IMG/VR virus record: IMGVR_UViG_3300021959_000295
Coordinates: 1-28,190 of that record
Direction: 5' to 3' (one strand)
DNA: 28,190 bases
Origin: a virus
In this document: in pieces, positions 1 to 7,321 of the stretch
Layout of the letters: each line of letters starts with the position of its first letter
Numbering within the stretch: position 1 is the stretch's first letter
Translations under genes and position numbers: made by a program
The notes under the pieces: generated by a model
Seen by the model: the letters and a program-made list of their open reading frames with translations, nothing else
Told to the model about the DNA's origin: nothing
The model's database searches: none

Positions 1-1398
1 GGTACAATTAGTTTTGATACTGATTCTAATTATGGAATTGGTACTTTTAAACTAACTCCTGGATATTTTGCTACCAATATAGATTCGTGTTTGGATACTA
101 CTTTAACTATACCACATGCAGCAGAAACCATGGGCCAAGTTGCGGCGGCAAGTGTCGCTACGAAACCTTCTGTGATGATGCTGGATAGTGCTTCTACTAT
201 AAAGTTTTCAAATAGAAGGATAAGTTTAGGTGATTTAGTTAATGTGGCTGATAGTGCTAATGCCGCGCTTGGTTTTGTATTAACAAAAACGCATCAAGGG
301 TATACAAATTCTACACCACACGGTTCTAATTTTGAATTTAAATCATTACCTCCTACAATACTATTAACAGATTTAAGTGTCGGAGCATTAACGACACCTG
401 ATGATATTATAGGTAATATAGTATATGATAATACAAATGGGACTTTTTCATTTAAACCACCCCAATCTTTTGCTAAATTTGCTGGTGGGAATGGTGGTTT
501 AGCAACGCCATCTGCGTTAAGTGAAACTTTAACTTTAACTGCCGATACTACTAGTGGATTAGTAATAAATGCGTCTGGAAGTACAATAACAATTGATGCG
601 AGTGCGGTAAGTGGCACTGGTGGATCAGCAACAGTTGATAGCAATGCTGTTGGTAGAGTTATAGTGGGAAATGGAAGTGGCGATTCTCTAGAAGGACAAT
701 CGCGTTTGACATTTACAACTTCAGCCAATGGCGCGATTAGTACTTTCACTGTAGACGCGAATACTATACTTAAAGGAACCACATATGCTTATGATATAGT
801 TCCTGACCGTCCTGGCAATGCTCATGGAGATTTTGACTTAGGTTCTACTTCAAATCCATGGGAGAATATACACTTGTTAGGTCATATGTATTTTCTTGGT
901 ACAGACAGTGATTTCAGAGGTATTAAAATAAATACCAACACTGAACATGCGTTTAAAATTCAATCTACTAGTAGTAGTAATAATACTTATGCTAGTATTG
1001 ATACTCGATCAGGTAATGAATCATTTAATATTTTAAAAAATTTAGCAGTAACTGGTGCTATTACCGCAACTGGAAATGTAACTGCTGCATTTTCTTCTGA
1101 TTTAAGACTTAAAGAAAATTTAGAAAAAATTGATAAACCCCTTGATAGAATTGAAAAATTAAATGGTTATACATTTAATTGGAATAAATTAGCGCAAGAA
1201 GATACAGGAATATTAATTCCTGACAGTGATAGGAGAGAGGCTGGAGTAATTGCTCAAGAAGTTGAACTTGCTCTACCAGAAGTTGTTATAGATAGAGATG
1301 ATGGTTATAAGGCAGTTTACTATGAAAAACTTGTTCCTCTATTAATTGAATCAATAAAAGAATTAAAAGAAAGAGTTGAAGAGTTGGAAAAAAAATAA
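1..1398 (+). CDS. Tail fibre/appendage protein with C-terminal S74 chaperone domain (5' truncated)
   Basis: The frame is open back to base 1 with no stop, so the gene begins upstream; an internal TTG at 91 is not a convincing start. The visible 465 residues are low-complexity, Ser/Thr/Gly/Asn-rich beta-type sequence, as in phage fibre shafts. The last ~100 residues form a peptidase S74 intramolecular chaperone domain. It opens with Ser-Asp-Leu-Arg-Leu-Lys-Glu-Asn (Ser codon 1096, Lys codon 1111), the Ser/Lys catalytic pair of this family. It continues through GVIAQEVELALPEVV and ends in a Glu/Lys-rich heptad-like coiled coil. In the family, the domain trimerises, drives folding of the fibre and cuts itself off just before the Ser. 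The stop codon overlaps the next start by one base, so the two genes are translationally coupled. Fibre role is well supported; which fibre is unknown. Confidence 0.85.
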   Translation, partial: GTISFDTDSNYGIGTFKLTPGYFATNIDSCLDTTLTIPHAAETMGQVAAASVATKPSVMMLDSASTIKFSNRRISLGDLVNVADSANAALGFVLTKTHQGYTNSTPHGSNFEFKSLPPTILLTDLSVGALTTPDDIIGNIVYDNTNGTFSFKPPQSFAKFAGGNGGLATPSALSETLTLTADTTSGLVINASGSTITIDASAVSGTGGSATVDSNAVGRVIVGNGSGDSLEGQSRLTFTTSANGAISTFTVDANTILKGTTYAYDIVPDRPGNAHGDFDLGSTSNPWENIHLLGHMYFLGTDSDFRGIKINTNTEHAFKIQSTSSSNNTYASIDTRSGNESFNILKNLAVTGAITATGNVTAAFSSDLRLKENLEKIDKPLDRIEKLNGYTFNWNKLAQEDTGILIPDSDRREAGVIAQEVELALPEVVIDRDDGYKAVYYEKLVPLLIESIKELKERVEELEKK

Positions 1399-3113
1399 TG
1401 GTTAGGTTAAGATTTGTTGATCCCTTTTCAGATAGTGAACCAGGACTAAGTTTAGACTCTATAGATGAGGTTTTCCCTTCTGGTAATTCAGTAAATCTTA
1501 CTTTAACAGATTATTATAGAGGTGGAAGTTATGTTCCAGCAGATGAATCTCCTATAATACCCACATCAGGTCAGATAAGCATATTAGACTTTCAAGGGGC
1601 TGGAGAGGGTGGTCCAGTTGACCCGCCTAAACCTTGGTATGGTGCAATTCTTACAGGCGACTTAATGTATGGTCGTACACATGATATCACACCACCAGCA
1701 CATCTTGCAGGAAAACATTTTGGATGTATCATCGTAGGTGGTGGTGGCGGGGCAGGTGGATCACCAGGTGGTGGTGGGGCTGGTGGTAGTGTTGTTTATA
1801 TTCCTAAAGGAATACCTTTTCACGCAGGAGATGAGTGGCAATTTAGCATGGGCAGAGGCGGGGGTGGTGGAAGGACAACTGATGGAGTTGATGGTGGCAC
1901 AACTTCTTTTTCAATTAAAAAAAGTGGATTTTCACAACATTATGAGTATATCGCGGCGGGGGGTGGTGAAGGTGGTGAATGTGGTCAAGCCAGTGTTGGT
2001 GGTGGGGTAACTAGTGCTGATGGCGGTGATCGTGGTCGCCCTTGGTTCTGGGCCTCAGAAAGTGACGGATTTATAAATCCTTCTATTGCTAGATATTGGA
2101 TTGACAGAGGATATTATGCAGATTCTGGTAGTTATAGTAACCCAATCTTTAATTCTCTTGGTTATCCACGTTCTGATGGACCAGCGGATTCTAATACAAA
2201 TGGAAATAATATACAAGCATCATATGGGGGGGAAGGTGGTGATGTAAGTATAACTACTGGAGTCGCTTATGGTGGTGGTGGTGGTGGTGTTGGTGGATTT
2301 CGTTTTGATAATGGGCCATGGGATTCTAATACAATATACTCTATGCCTATGGGTGGAAATGGGGGTAATTTTTCAGGTGGGGGTAGTATTAGCGTTGCAG
2401 GTGGTGGGGGTGGTCGCGGCCCAGTAGTAGCAGCAACTAGTACACTTTCAACTAATTTTCAAAGAAATTCTGGTGGGGGAATTTTTGACTCTTCCTTTGA
2501 CGTAAACTCAGTATATGAGATACAAGTATTTCCATCTATAAACACAGGTTTTCATGATGCACAAGGTATTAGTGTTTTAGATACTGTTGGTGGTTCCTAT
2601 CCACCACCAACTACAGGAAATACTGCCCCACAAACAAATATTTTTGTAGGAAATTCAAGCAACAAAAATGAAAGAAGTTTTTATTTCAAACCTACAAATA
2701 CCAATCGTTCTGATGTTGGTAAGTCAGGTGGAGATCAAAGTGCATTAACTAATGCTGGTTATGGTGTTTATGGTGGAAAAAATGGGAATACTATTCACAC
2801 TAAACATAATGGAGATGTTTCACAGCCATATGGTACTTCAAGTTCGGAAACAACTGGAAGAAAGTATAACCCTAAAAATTGGGGTGGTGGTGGGGGTGCT
2901 GCTAGTAGATTCACATCAACCGTTCCAGGAAGTAGTTTTGGTAATCGCCAAGGTAGTCATGGGTATGGAGTTAGTGGTGGTCCTGGAATTGCTATTATTT
3001 TTGGACCTACACCATCAATGGATAGTGATTTAACAACAGAAGGTGGTGAATTTGTAATTCCTCATATATTCCCTACAGCAGATGGTTTTTTTGGGCCTGA
3101 TGATTGGTCATAA
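1398..3113 (+). CDS. Glycine-rich tail fibre/adhesin-like protein
   Basis: A 571-residue protein with three visible parts. Residues 1-75 contain the phrase IPTSGQISILDFQGA, which recurs in phage tail proteins. From about residue 110 there are repeated poly-glycine blocks (GGGGGAGG, GRGGGGG, YGGGGGGVGG, AGGGGGGR, WGGGGGAA) separated by variable Ser/Asn/Tyr-rich stretches. The C-terminal tail is less repetitive and ends in GFFGPDDWS. Glycine-rich motifs alternating with variable loops are typical of phage adhesins, such as the gp38 tip protein of T2/S16-type phages, where they pack as polyglycine helices. No signal peptide or membrane segment is seen. It starts on the last base of the preceding fibre stop codon. 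Receptor binding is an inference from composition and position; a purely structural role is possible. Several short ORFs in other frames here are composition artefacts. Confidence 0.7.
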   Translation: MVRLRFVDPFSDSEPGLSLDSIDEVFPSGNSVNLTLTDYYRGGSYVPADESPIIPTSGQISILDFQGAGEGGPVDPPKPWYGAILTGDLMYGRTHDITPPAHLAGKHFGCIIVGGGGGAGGSPGGGGAGGSVVYIPKGIPFHAGDEWQFSMGRGGGGGRTTDGVDGGTTSFSIKKSGFSQHYEYIAAGGGEGGECGQASVGGGVTSADGGDRGRPWFWASESDGFINPSIARYWIDRGYYADSGSYSNPIFNSLGYPRSDGPADSNTNGNNIQASYGGEGGDVSITTGVAYGGGGGGVGGFRFDNGPWDSNTIYSMPMGGNGGNFSGGGSISVAGGGGGRGPVVAATSTLSTNFQRNSGGGIFDSSFDVNSVYEIQVFPSINTGFHDAQGISVLDTVGGSYPPPTTGNTAPQTNIFVGNSSNKNERSFYFKPTNTNRSDVGKSGGDQSALTNAGYGVYGGKNGNTIHTKHNGDVSQPYGTSSSETTGRKYNPKNWGGGGGAASRFTSTVPGSSFGNRQGSHGYGVSGGPGIAIIFGPTPSMDSDLTTEGGEFVIPHIFPTADGFFGPDDWS

Positions 3114-3140
3114 GAATTTTAATTTGAAAAAACTATTTTG

Positions 3141-3148
3141 TATAAATA
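3141..3148 (+). promoter_or_regulatory. T4-type late promoter box (TATAAATA)
   Basis: An exact TATAAATA lies 24 bases before the start of the gp67-like gene in the 59-base gap after the fibre operon, with AAGGAG following near 3160. T4 late promoters consist of essentially this -10 element, read by gp55 with the gp45 clamp; both genes are in this window. Head genes are late genes in T4, which fits. Confidence 0.65.
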
Positions 3149-3172
3149 ACAATATAATAAGGAGATATTGAA

Positions 3173-3439
3173 ATGGAAGATGAAAATTTTGAAGTAGAGT
3201 ATGAGACTAATGATATAGAAAGTAGTGAAAGCGAAACTATTGATACTAGTGCAGAAGAAGATATAGAAGTGGAAGAAACTCCTACACTTGATATGATTGA
3301 TGCTATCCATGATGGCAATCTTAGAGTTGCTGGTGAAGTTTTTAGTGATATGCTTGGTGATAAAATCAAGAGCGCACTAGATATGGAAAGAATATCTATG
3401 GGACAAAAAATGTTCGCGAGTGCAACATCTGAAGAATAA
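3173..3439 (+). CDS. 67: Prohead core protein, gp67-like
   Basis: An 88-residue, strongly acidic protein. Residues ~1-37 are Glu/Asp/Ser/Thr-rich. The following helical segment (LDMIDAIHDGNLRVAGEVFSD) resembles the start of T4 gp67 (a helix of the form IEAIKSNDLVAARKLFAEAM). In T4 the acidic tract follows the helix, whereas here it precedes it. T4 gp67 is a small core protein of the prohead, cleaved to peptides by gp21 during maturation, and its gene lies just before 68-21-22-23, exactly the position seen here. The start has a clear AAGGAG seven bases upstream and a late promoter before it. Assignment rests on position, size, charge and partial similarity recalled from the family. Confidence 0.65.
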   Translation: MEDENFEVEYETNDIESSESETIDTSAEEDIEVEETPTLDMIDAIHDGNLRVAGEVFSDMLGDKIKSALDMERISMGQKMFASATSEE

Positions 3440-3444
3440 ATTTA

Positions 3445-3452
3445 TATAAATA
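3445..3452 (+). promoter_or_regulatory. T4-type late promoter box (TATAAATA)
   Basis: An exact TATAAATA, extended on the 5' side as TATATAAATA, lies in the 43-base gap after the gp67-like gene and 31 bases before the next start. It is the second such box in 310 bases, so the head genes 68(-like)-21-22-23 probably have their own late promoter. Confidence 0.65.
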
Positions 3453-3482
3453 GACTATAGGCTAATAAAAAGAGTTAATTTA

Positions 3483-3677
3483 ATGAAAACTTTTAAAGAA
3501 TTAAAAGAAAACCTACTAATTGAAAAATCTATGAAAGTAGATGGTGCTAAAGTTGATATTAAAAAAGTAGGAAAAGAATTTAAAGTTGATATTGATGGTG
3601 AGCATTTGGACAATTATAGTTCAGAAAAAGAAGCGATGACCATGGCAAAAGAATTCATTAAGCAATATAAAGGATAA
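3483..3677 (+). CDS. Small prohead core-like protein at the gene 68 position
   Basis: A 64-residue basic/acidic mixed protein. Its leader, MKTFKELKENLLIE, ends in L-I-E, the kind of site cut by the gp21 protease. The remainder (KVDIKKVGKEFKVDIDGEHLDNYSSEKEA) looks like a small beta-hairpin fold followed by a helix. T4 has the core protein gene 68 between 67 and 21; this ORF is at that position but much shorter than T4 gp68 (about 140 residues), so homology is not established. It is separated from gp21 by 3 bases and is presumably co-transcribed from the late box at 3445. Most likely a minor core or internal head protein; the exact function is unknown. Confidence 0.6.
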   Translation: MKTFKELKENLLIEKSMKVDGAKVDIKKVGKEFKVDIDGEHLDNYSSEKEAMTMAKEFIKQYKG

Positions 3678-3680
3678 GAC

Positions 3681-4331
3681 ATGAAACTAATTGCTGAGTA
3701 CTGTGACGGTGCATTAGATTTAATCACTGAAGCAAAAGAAAATGGTGAGAAGTCTTATCAAATAGAAGGTGTTTTTGCACAAGCAGAAGCAAAGAATAGA
3801 AATGGTCGCATGTATCCAAAGCCTATTATGGAAAATGCGATCAACAAATATGTAAAAGAACAAGTTAAAACTGGACGCGCTGTAGGTGAGTTAAATCATC
3901 CAGACGGTCCAACTGTTAACTTGGATAAGGTATCCCATCGTATTACGGACCTCAAGTTTGAGGGAAATGATGTGATGGGTAAAGCACTTATATTAGACAC
4001 TCCTATGGGTAAAGTTGTTAAGGGTTTACTTGATGGTGGTTGTCAACTAGGTGTTTCGACTCGTGGTATGGGAAGTCTTGAGAAACGTAATGGAATAATG
4101 GAAGTTAAGGATGATTTTATTCTTAACACCGTTGACATTGTTCAAGACCCAAGCGCACCTAATGCTTTCGTTAATGGAATAATGGAAGGTGTAGACTGGG
4201 TATGGGATAATGGAATGATTAAACCTCAAGAAATTGAAAAAATAGAGACTGAAATAAAAAGAACTCCATCAAAAGGTTTGCAAGAAGCGCAAATTCGTGG
4301 GTTTGAAAATTTCCTCTCGTTGCTGAAATAA
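3681..4331 (+). CDS. 21: Prohead core scaffold protease gp21
   Basis: A 216-residue serine protease of the herpesvirus-assemblin-like prohead protease family. The sequence shows the conserved RNGRMYPKPIM segment (residues 40-50), the catalytic histidine in GELNHPDG (H73) and the catalytic serine in LGVSTRGMG (S126), followed by DIVQDPSAPNAFVNG, which is characteristic of T4 gp21. The family protease is built into the prohead core and then cuts gp23, gp22, gp67 and internal proteins after L/I-x-E. Its own sequence holds candidate self-cleavage sites (ITE at 15-17, LQE at 200-202). T4 gp21 is about 212 residues, so this is full length. It lies between the core genes and gp22, as in T4. AAGGATAAG precedes the ATG. 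Confidence 0.95.
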   Translation: MKLIAEYCDGALDLITEAKENGEKSYQIEGVFAQAEAKNRNGRMYPKPIMENAINKYVKEQVKTGRAVGELNHPDGPTVNLDKVSHRITDLKFEGNDVMGKALILDTPMGKVVKGLLDGGCQLGVSTRGMGSLEKRNGIMEVKDDFILNTVDIVQDPSAPNAFVNGIMEGVDWVWDNGMIKPQEIEKIETEIKRTPSKGLQEAQIRGFENFLSLLK

Positions 4332-4344
4332 AAAGGAGTCAAGT

Positions 4345-5427
4345 ATGACTGATCAAACACAAGACCAGGAACTTGAGGTCCATGATGACAACGAAATTGT
4401 GGAATCTCACGAAGAAGTAACTGAAGCATCACTTTCAGATGATCCAGAAGGTGCGGAAGATGATTCCATACAATCTGTTCAGAAGGCGGCTCAAGTTACT
4501 AAAAAAGCATCCCCCCCTAAAACTAAGGCGGGTATGGTTAATGCTATGACTGATAAAATGAATGGTATGAAAACCAAGACTGAAATCAAAGCAGCATATG
4601 AAAAAATGATGGGTGAAGAAATTGAAGTAGATATGGAAGAAGAAACAATGGTAGAAGATACTTCTACTGCTGATTTGGAAGTCCTTATTTCTGCTGATGA
4701 ATCTCTATCAGAAGACTTTAAAGCAAAAGCAAGTACAATTTTTGAGGCAGCACTTACTACAAGAGTTGCAACTAAAGTTCAAGAATTGGATGAAGCATTC
4801 GCAGAAAAAGTCACATCTCTGGAAGAGCAATACGCTACAGAGACTGAAGAAGCGATCAATGAAGCAAAGGGTGACCTTGTAGACAAGATTGATTCTTACT
4901 TAAACTACGTTGTTGAACAATGGATGGAAGAAAACCGTATTGCTGTAGAGCAAGGTATTCGCACTGAAATCGCTGAAGGCTTCATGGGTAAGTTGAAAGA
5001 CTTGTTCACGGAATCTTACATTGAAGTTCCAGAAACCAAAGTTGACTTAGTAGACCAACTCGCTGAAGAAGTTCTAGAATTAGAAGAACTTTTGAATAAG
5101 CAAACCCAAACCAATGTTGATATGAACGAAACAATTTCTAATTTGAAGCGTTCTGCTATTATTGCAGAAGCATCATATGATCTTGCTAGTACTGAAGCAT
5201 CAAAATTGGAAAAACTGGTTGAAGGCGTAGAATTTGAAAATGAAGATAATTTCAAATTTAAAGTTGACACCATCAAAGAGTCTTACTTCAATGGTACACC
5301 AGCAGTCGCACCTGCTGCTATCGTAGAAGAAACACTTACAGAAGAAACCCAAGAAGATACGGATGTAGATGTAAACGTATCAGATAGCATGGCTAAGTAT
5401 GTCGCTGCTATTAAAGCAAGTAACTAA
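4345..5427 (+). CDS. 22: Prohead core scaffolding protein gp22
   Basis: A 360-residue, highly acidic, largely helical protein. The N-terminal ~50 residues are almost entirely Asp/Glu/Gln/Ser/Thr. A Lys-rich, Met-rich segment follows (AGMVNAMTDKMNGMKTKTEIKAAYEKMMGEE, shown here only to mark the region near residues 65-95), then long coiled-coil-like helices. T4 gp22 is the major scaffold around which gp23 assembles, and is degraded to small peptides by gp21; numerous x-x-E sites are present here. The family usually has ~270 residues, so this version is longer, mostly through the acidic N-terminus. It sits between gp21 and gp23, with AAAAGGAG seven bases before the ATG and a 12-base gap to gp23. 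Confidence 0.9.
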   Translation: MTDQTQDQELEVHDDNEIVESHEEVTEASLSDDPEGAEDDSIQSVQKAAQVTKKASPPKTKAGMVNAMTDKMNGMKTKTEIKAAYEKMMGEEIEVDMEEETMVEDTSTADLEVLISADESLSEDFKAKASTIFEAALTTRVATKVQELDEAFAEKVTSLEEQYATETEEAINEAKGDLVDKIDSYLNYVVEQWMEENRIAVEQGIRTEIAEGFMGKLKDLFTESYIEVPETKVDLVDQLAEEVLELEELLNKQTQTNVDMNETISNLKRSAIIAEASYDLASTEASKLEKLVEGVEFENEDNFKFKVDTIKESYFNGTPAVAPAAIVEETLTEETQEDTDVDVNVSDSMAKYVAAIKASN

Positions 5428-5439
5428 GGAGTATCCATT

Positions 5440-6792
5440 ATGGAAATGAATTACAATCAACTGATTGAAAAATGGGCACCAGTTCTCAATGAAGAATCTG
5501 CTGGTTCCATTCAAGACAAGCACCGCAAAGCAGTTACTGCTGTTGTGCTTGAAAACCAAGAAATTGCTTTGCGTGAGCAAGCAACACAACAAGGTGGTTT
5601 CGGTCAACTGACAGAAGCAGCACCAGCAAACAACACAGCAAATGTTGCTAACTGGAACCCTGTACTTATTTCGTTGGTTCGCCGCGCAATGCCAAACATG
5701 ATGGCATATGATGTATGTGGTGTTCAGCCAATGACAGGTCCAACTGGTCTGATTTTCGCAATGAAATCAACCTATGAAACAACTCGCGGTGGGGCAAGTG
5801 CAAATGATGAAGCACTCTTTGGTGAAGCAGTAACTGCTTTCTCTGGAGATTCTGCTGCAAACATGGTAGCCGATGGTTCTGGTCTTGCTGGTGTAGCAGA
5901 TTCAGCAACAGGTGACTCAACTATTGACGATAACCGTAATGATCCTGCTGTTGGTACTGTTGGAATGTCGCTTGCAAATGGCGAAGCACTTGGAACATCT
6001 GGTGCAAGTGCATTTGCTGAAATGGGTTTCACCATTGAAAAAGCAACTGTATCTGCCAAAACACGCGCATTGAAAGCAGAATATTCGCTTGAACTCGCAC
6101 AGGATTTGAAAGCAATTCATGGTCTGGACGCTGAAAGCGAACTCGCCAACATTCTTTCAACTGAAATCCTTGCGGAAATCAACCGCGAAGTTATTCGTAC
6201 TATCAACTCACAAGCAAAAACTGGTGCATCCACTGGTAACACTTTGTTGAATGGTATTTTTGATCTTCAAACAGATGCTGATGGTCGTTGGAGCGTTGAG
6301 AAGTTTAAAGGTCTCATGGTTCAAATTGAGCGTGAAGCCAATAACATTGCCAAAGAAACTCGTAGAGGTCGCGGTAACTTCATCATCACATCTAGTGATG
6401 TTGCATCGTGCTTGGCAGCAACTGGTATGTTGGATTATGCTCCAGCAATGTCAACTAACTTGAATGTTGATGATACTGGTAACACATTTGCTGGTGTTCT
6501 TAACGGACGCACAAAAGTATATGTTGACCCATATGCCACTGTTGACTACATCACTGTAGGTTATAAAGGTACAAATGCATATGATGCTGGTATCTTCTAT
6601 TGCCCATATGTACCTCTCACAATGGTTCGCGCCGTTGGTGAGAATGATTTCCAGCCAAAAATTGGTTTCAAAACTCGTTACGGCATGGTATCAAACCCAT
6701 TTGTTGGTTCTTCGCCAGCAAACGGTCTTGCAACAAAGCAAACAAACCAATACTACAGAATTTTCAGAGTGGACAACATTCTGGGTGCATAG
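5440..6792 (+). CDS. 23: Major capsid protein gp23
   Basis: A 450-residue major head protein of the T4 family. After an N-terminal delta region (NQLIEKWAPVLNEE...) there is a maturation site, QLTE|AAPANN, with cleavage predicted between E59 and A60, matching the E65/A66 cut of T4 gp23 by gp21. Conserved segments follow: ANWNPVLISLVRRAMPNMMAYDV, GVQPMTGPTGLIFAM, a Gly/Ala/Ser-rich insertion near residues 115-175, the ETRRGRGNFIITSSDVA region, and the C-terminal YYRIFRVDN. T4 gp23 is 521 residues; shorter versions are usual in marine relatives. Codon choice is visibly less AT-biased than in neighbours (more Cs in third position), as expected for the most abundant virion protein. AAGGAG lies before the ATG. 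Confidence 0.97.
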   Translation: MEMNYNQLIEKWAPVLNEESAGSIQDKHRKAVTAVVLENQEIALREQATQQGGFGQLTEAAPANNTANVANWNPVLISLVRRAMPNMMAYDVCGVQPMTGPTGLIFAMKSTYETTRGGASANDEALFGEAVTAFSGDSAANMVADGSGLAGVADSATGDSTIDDNRNDPAVGTVGMSLANGEALGTSGASAFAEMGFTIEKATVSAKTRALKAEYSLELAQDLKAIHGLDAESELANILSTEILAEINREVIRTINSQAKTGASTGNTLLNGIFDLQTDADGRWSVEKFKGLMVQIEREANNIAKETRRGRGNFIITSSDVASCLAATGMLDYAPAMSTNLNVDDTGNTFAGVLNGRTKVYVDPYATVDYITVGYKGTNAYDAGIFYCPYVPLTMVRAVGENDFQPKIGFKTRYGMVSNPFVGSSPANGLATKQTNQYYRIFRVDNILGA

Positions 6793-6804
6793 TATTGCAC
6801 AAGA

Positions 6805-6832
6805 AGGGCGAAACAATTAACGATTTCGCCCT
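6805..6832 (+). terminator. First hairpin after gp23
   Basis: A perfect 9-bp inverted repeat (AGGGCGAAA at 6805-6813, TTTCGCCCT at 6824-6832) with a 10-base loop lies 13 bases after the gp23 stop. It lacks a strong T-run, so it may be a 3' stabilising or attenuating hairpin rather than a full terminator. Confidence 0.6.
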
Positions 6833-6845
6833 CTATAAAACTTTT

Positions 6846-6873
6846 AAAGCAGTGCTACGGCACTGCTTTTTTT
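6846..6873 (+). terminator. Rho-independent terminator after gp23
   Basis: AAAGCAGTGC (6846-6855), loop TACG, GCACTGCTTT (6860-6869), then continuing Ts to 6873. This is a 10-bp perfect stem with a tetraloop and T7 tail. It separates gp23 from the convergent minus-strand gene. In the minus direction the same stem is followed by an imperfect T-rich stretch, so it may also terminate that gene. Confidence 0.85.
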
Positions 6874-6880
6874 ATGGTAA

Positions 6881-7219
6881 TTAGGAAGAAAATCCTACCT
6901 TGACAGTTTTTCCATTATGGGGAGAAACATTTAAAGCCATTTCCTTTTGAAAATCGCGATAGGATTTATCATCTTCTTCAAGTGTTTGCAACCACTCATC
7001 AACAGTCATATTTGAAGAAGGATATTCTTTCCATGCCACATTGTTTTCACAGAAAGCAGCCATTACGAAAGCAACTGCATCTTGCTCACGTTCAACATCA
7101 GAAACAATGTAAGTGTTTCCACCTTTGAACTTCCAGTAAGCATTACCACTTGAGAATTTTCCATCCTCTGCATGTGCGCCATAATTTTCCAGAACTTGAG
7201 TGTGAACTACAAAAGTCAT
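6881..7219 (-). CDS. Hypothetical protein, only minus-strand gene
   Basis: A 112-residue soluble, acidic protein that I cannot assign to a function. The N-terminus (MTFVVHTQVLENYGAHAEDGKF) is followed by an aromatic/Gly strand (AYWKFKGGNTYIVSD) and an Ala/Val-rich helix, giving the look of a small alpha/beta domain; no membrane segment, signal peptide or known catalytic motif is seen. The start is preceded on the minus strand by GAGAAAGAGAGAATCAT. It is transcribed towards gp23 and faces the gp23 terminator. A TTGACA sits upstream on the minus strand (7274-7279). Its orientation against all neighbours and a sigma70-like upstream region suggest early expression, separate from the late head genes. 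Confidence 0.75.
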   Translation of the reverse strand: MTFVVHTQVLENYGAHAEDGKFSSGNAYWKFKGGNTYIVSDVEREQDAVAFVMAAFCENNVAWKEYPSSNMTVDEWLQTLEEDDKSYRDFQKEMALNVSPHNGKTVKVGFSS

Positions 7220-7246
7220 ATGATTCTCTCTTTCTCTTTTGTTACA

Positions 7247-7279
7247 ATTATAATTACTATAATTTTATAGGTATGTCAA
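7247..7279 (-). promoter_or_regulatory. Possible sigma70-like promoter for the minus-strand gene
   Basis: On the minus strand a perfect TTGACA (7274-7279) is followed by AT-rich sequence with a perfect TATAAT at 7247-7252. The spacing is 21 bases, longer than the usual 16-18, and the hexamer at the correct 17-base distance (TAATTA) is poor, so the -10 element is uncertain. The region abuts the plus-strand late box at 7281. Confidence 0.35.
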
Positions 7280-7280
7280 G

Positions 7281-7288
7281 TATAAATA
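7281..7288 (+). promoter_or_regulatory. T4-type late promoter box (TATAAATA)
   Basis: An exact TATAAATA lies 34 bases before the tail-tube-like gene. It is two bases away from the minus-strand TTGACA at 7274-7279, so the late plus-strand promoter and the early-type minus-strand promoter overlap back to back. Confidence 0.6.
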
Positions 7289-7290
7289 TA

Positions 7291-7320
7291 GATATAATCG
7301 GATATAATTGGATATAATCA
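7291..7320 (+). repeat. Three tandem 10-base repeats (GATATAATYR) in the leader of the structural gene
   Basis: GATATAATCG, GATATAATTG and GATATAATCA follow one another without gap and end one base before the ATG at 7322. The repeat takes up the whole leader between the late box and the start codon. No ordinary Shine-Dalgarno sequence is present; the repeats supply only weak GGAT-type matches. Confidence 0.85.
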
Positions 7321-7321
7321 G

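Noticed and set aside
294-782. Minus-strand 162-codon frame opposite the tail fibre
   Set aside because: It mirrors the low-complexity fibre sequence, has no ribosome-binding site or promoter, and the plus frame carries recognisable S74 sequence.
2752-3033. Val/Met-rich second-frame ORFs within the glycine-rich gene
   Set aside because: Reading GGT runs out of frame gives Val-rich sequence; no ribosome-binding site, no independent support.
7291-7320. Tandem repeat as a possible CRISPR array
   Set aside because: Units are 10 bases with no spacers; it is a simple tandem repeat in a gene leader.
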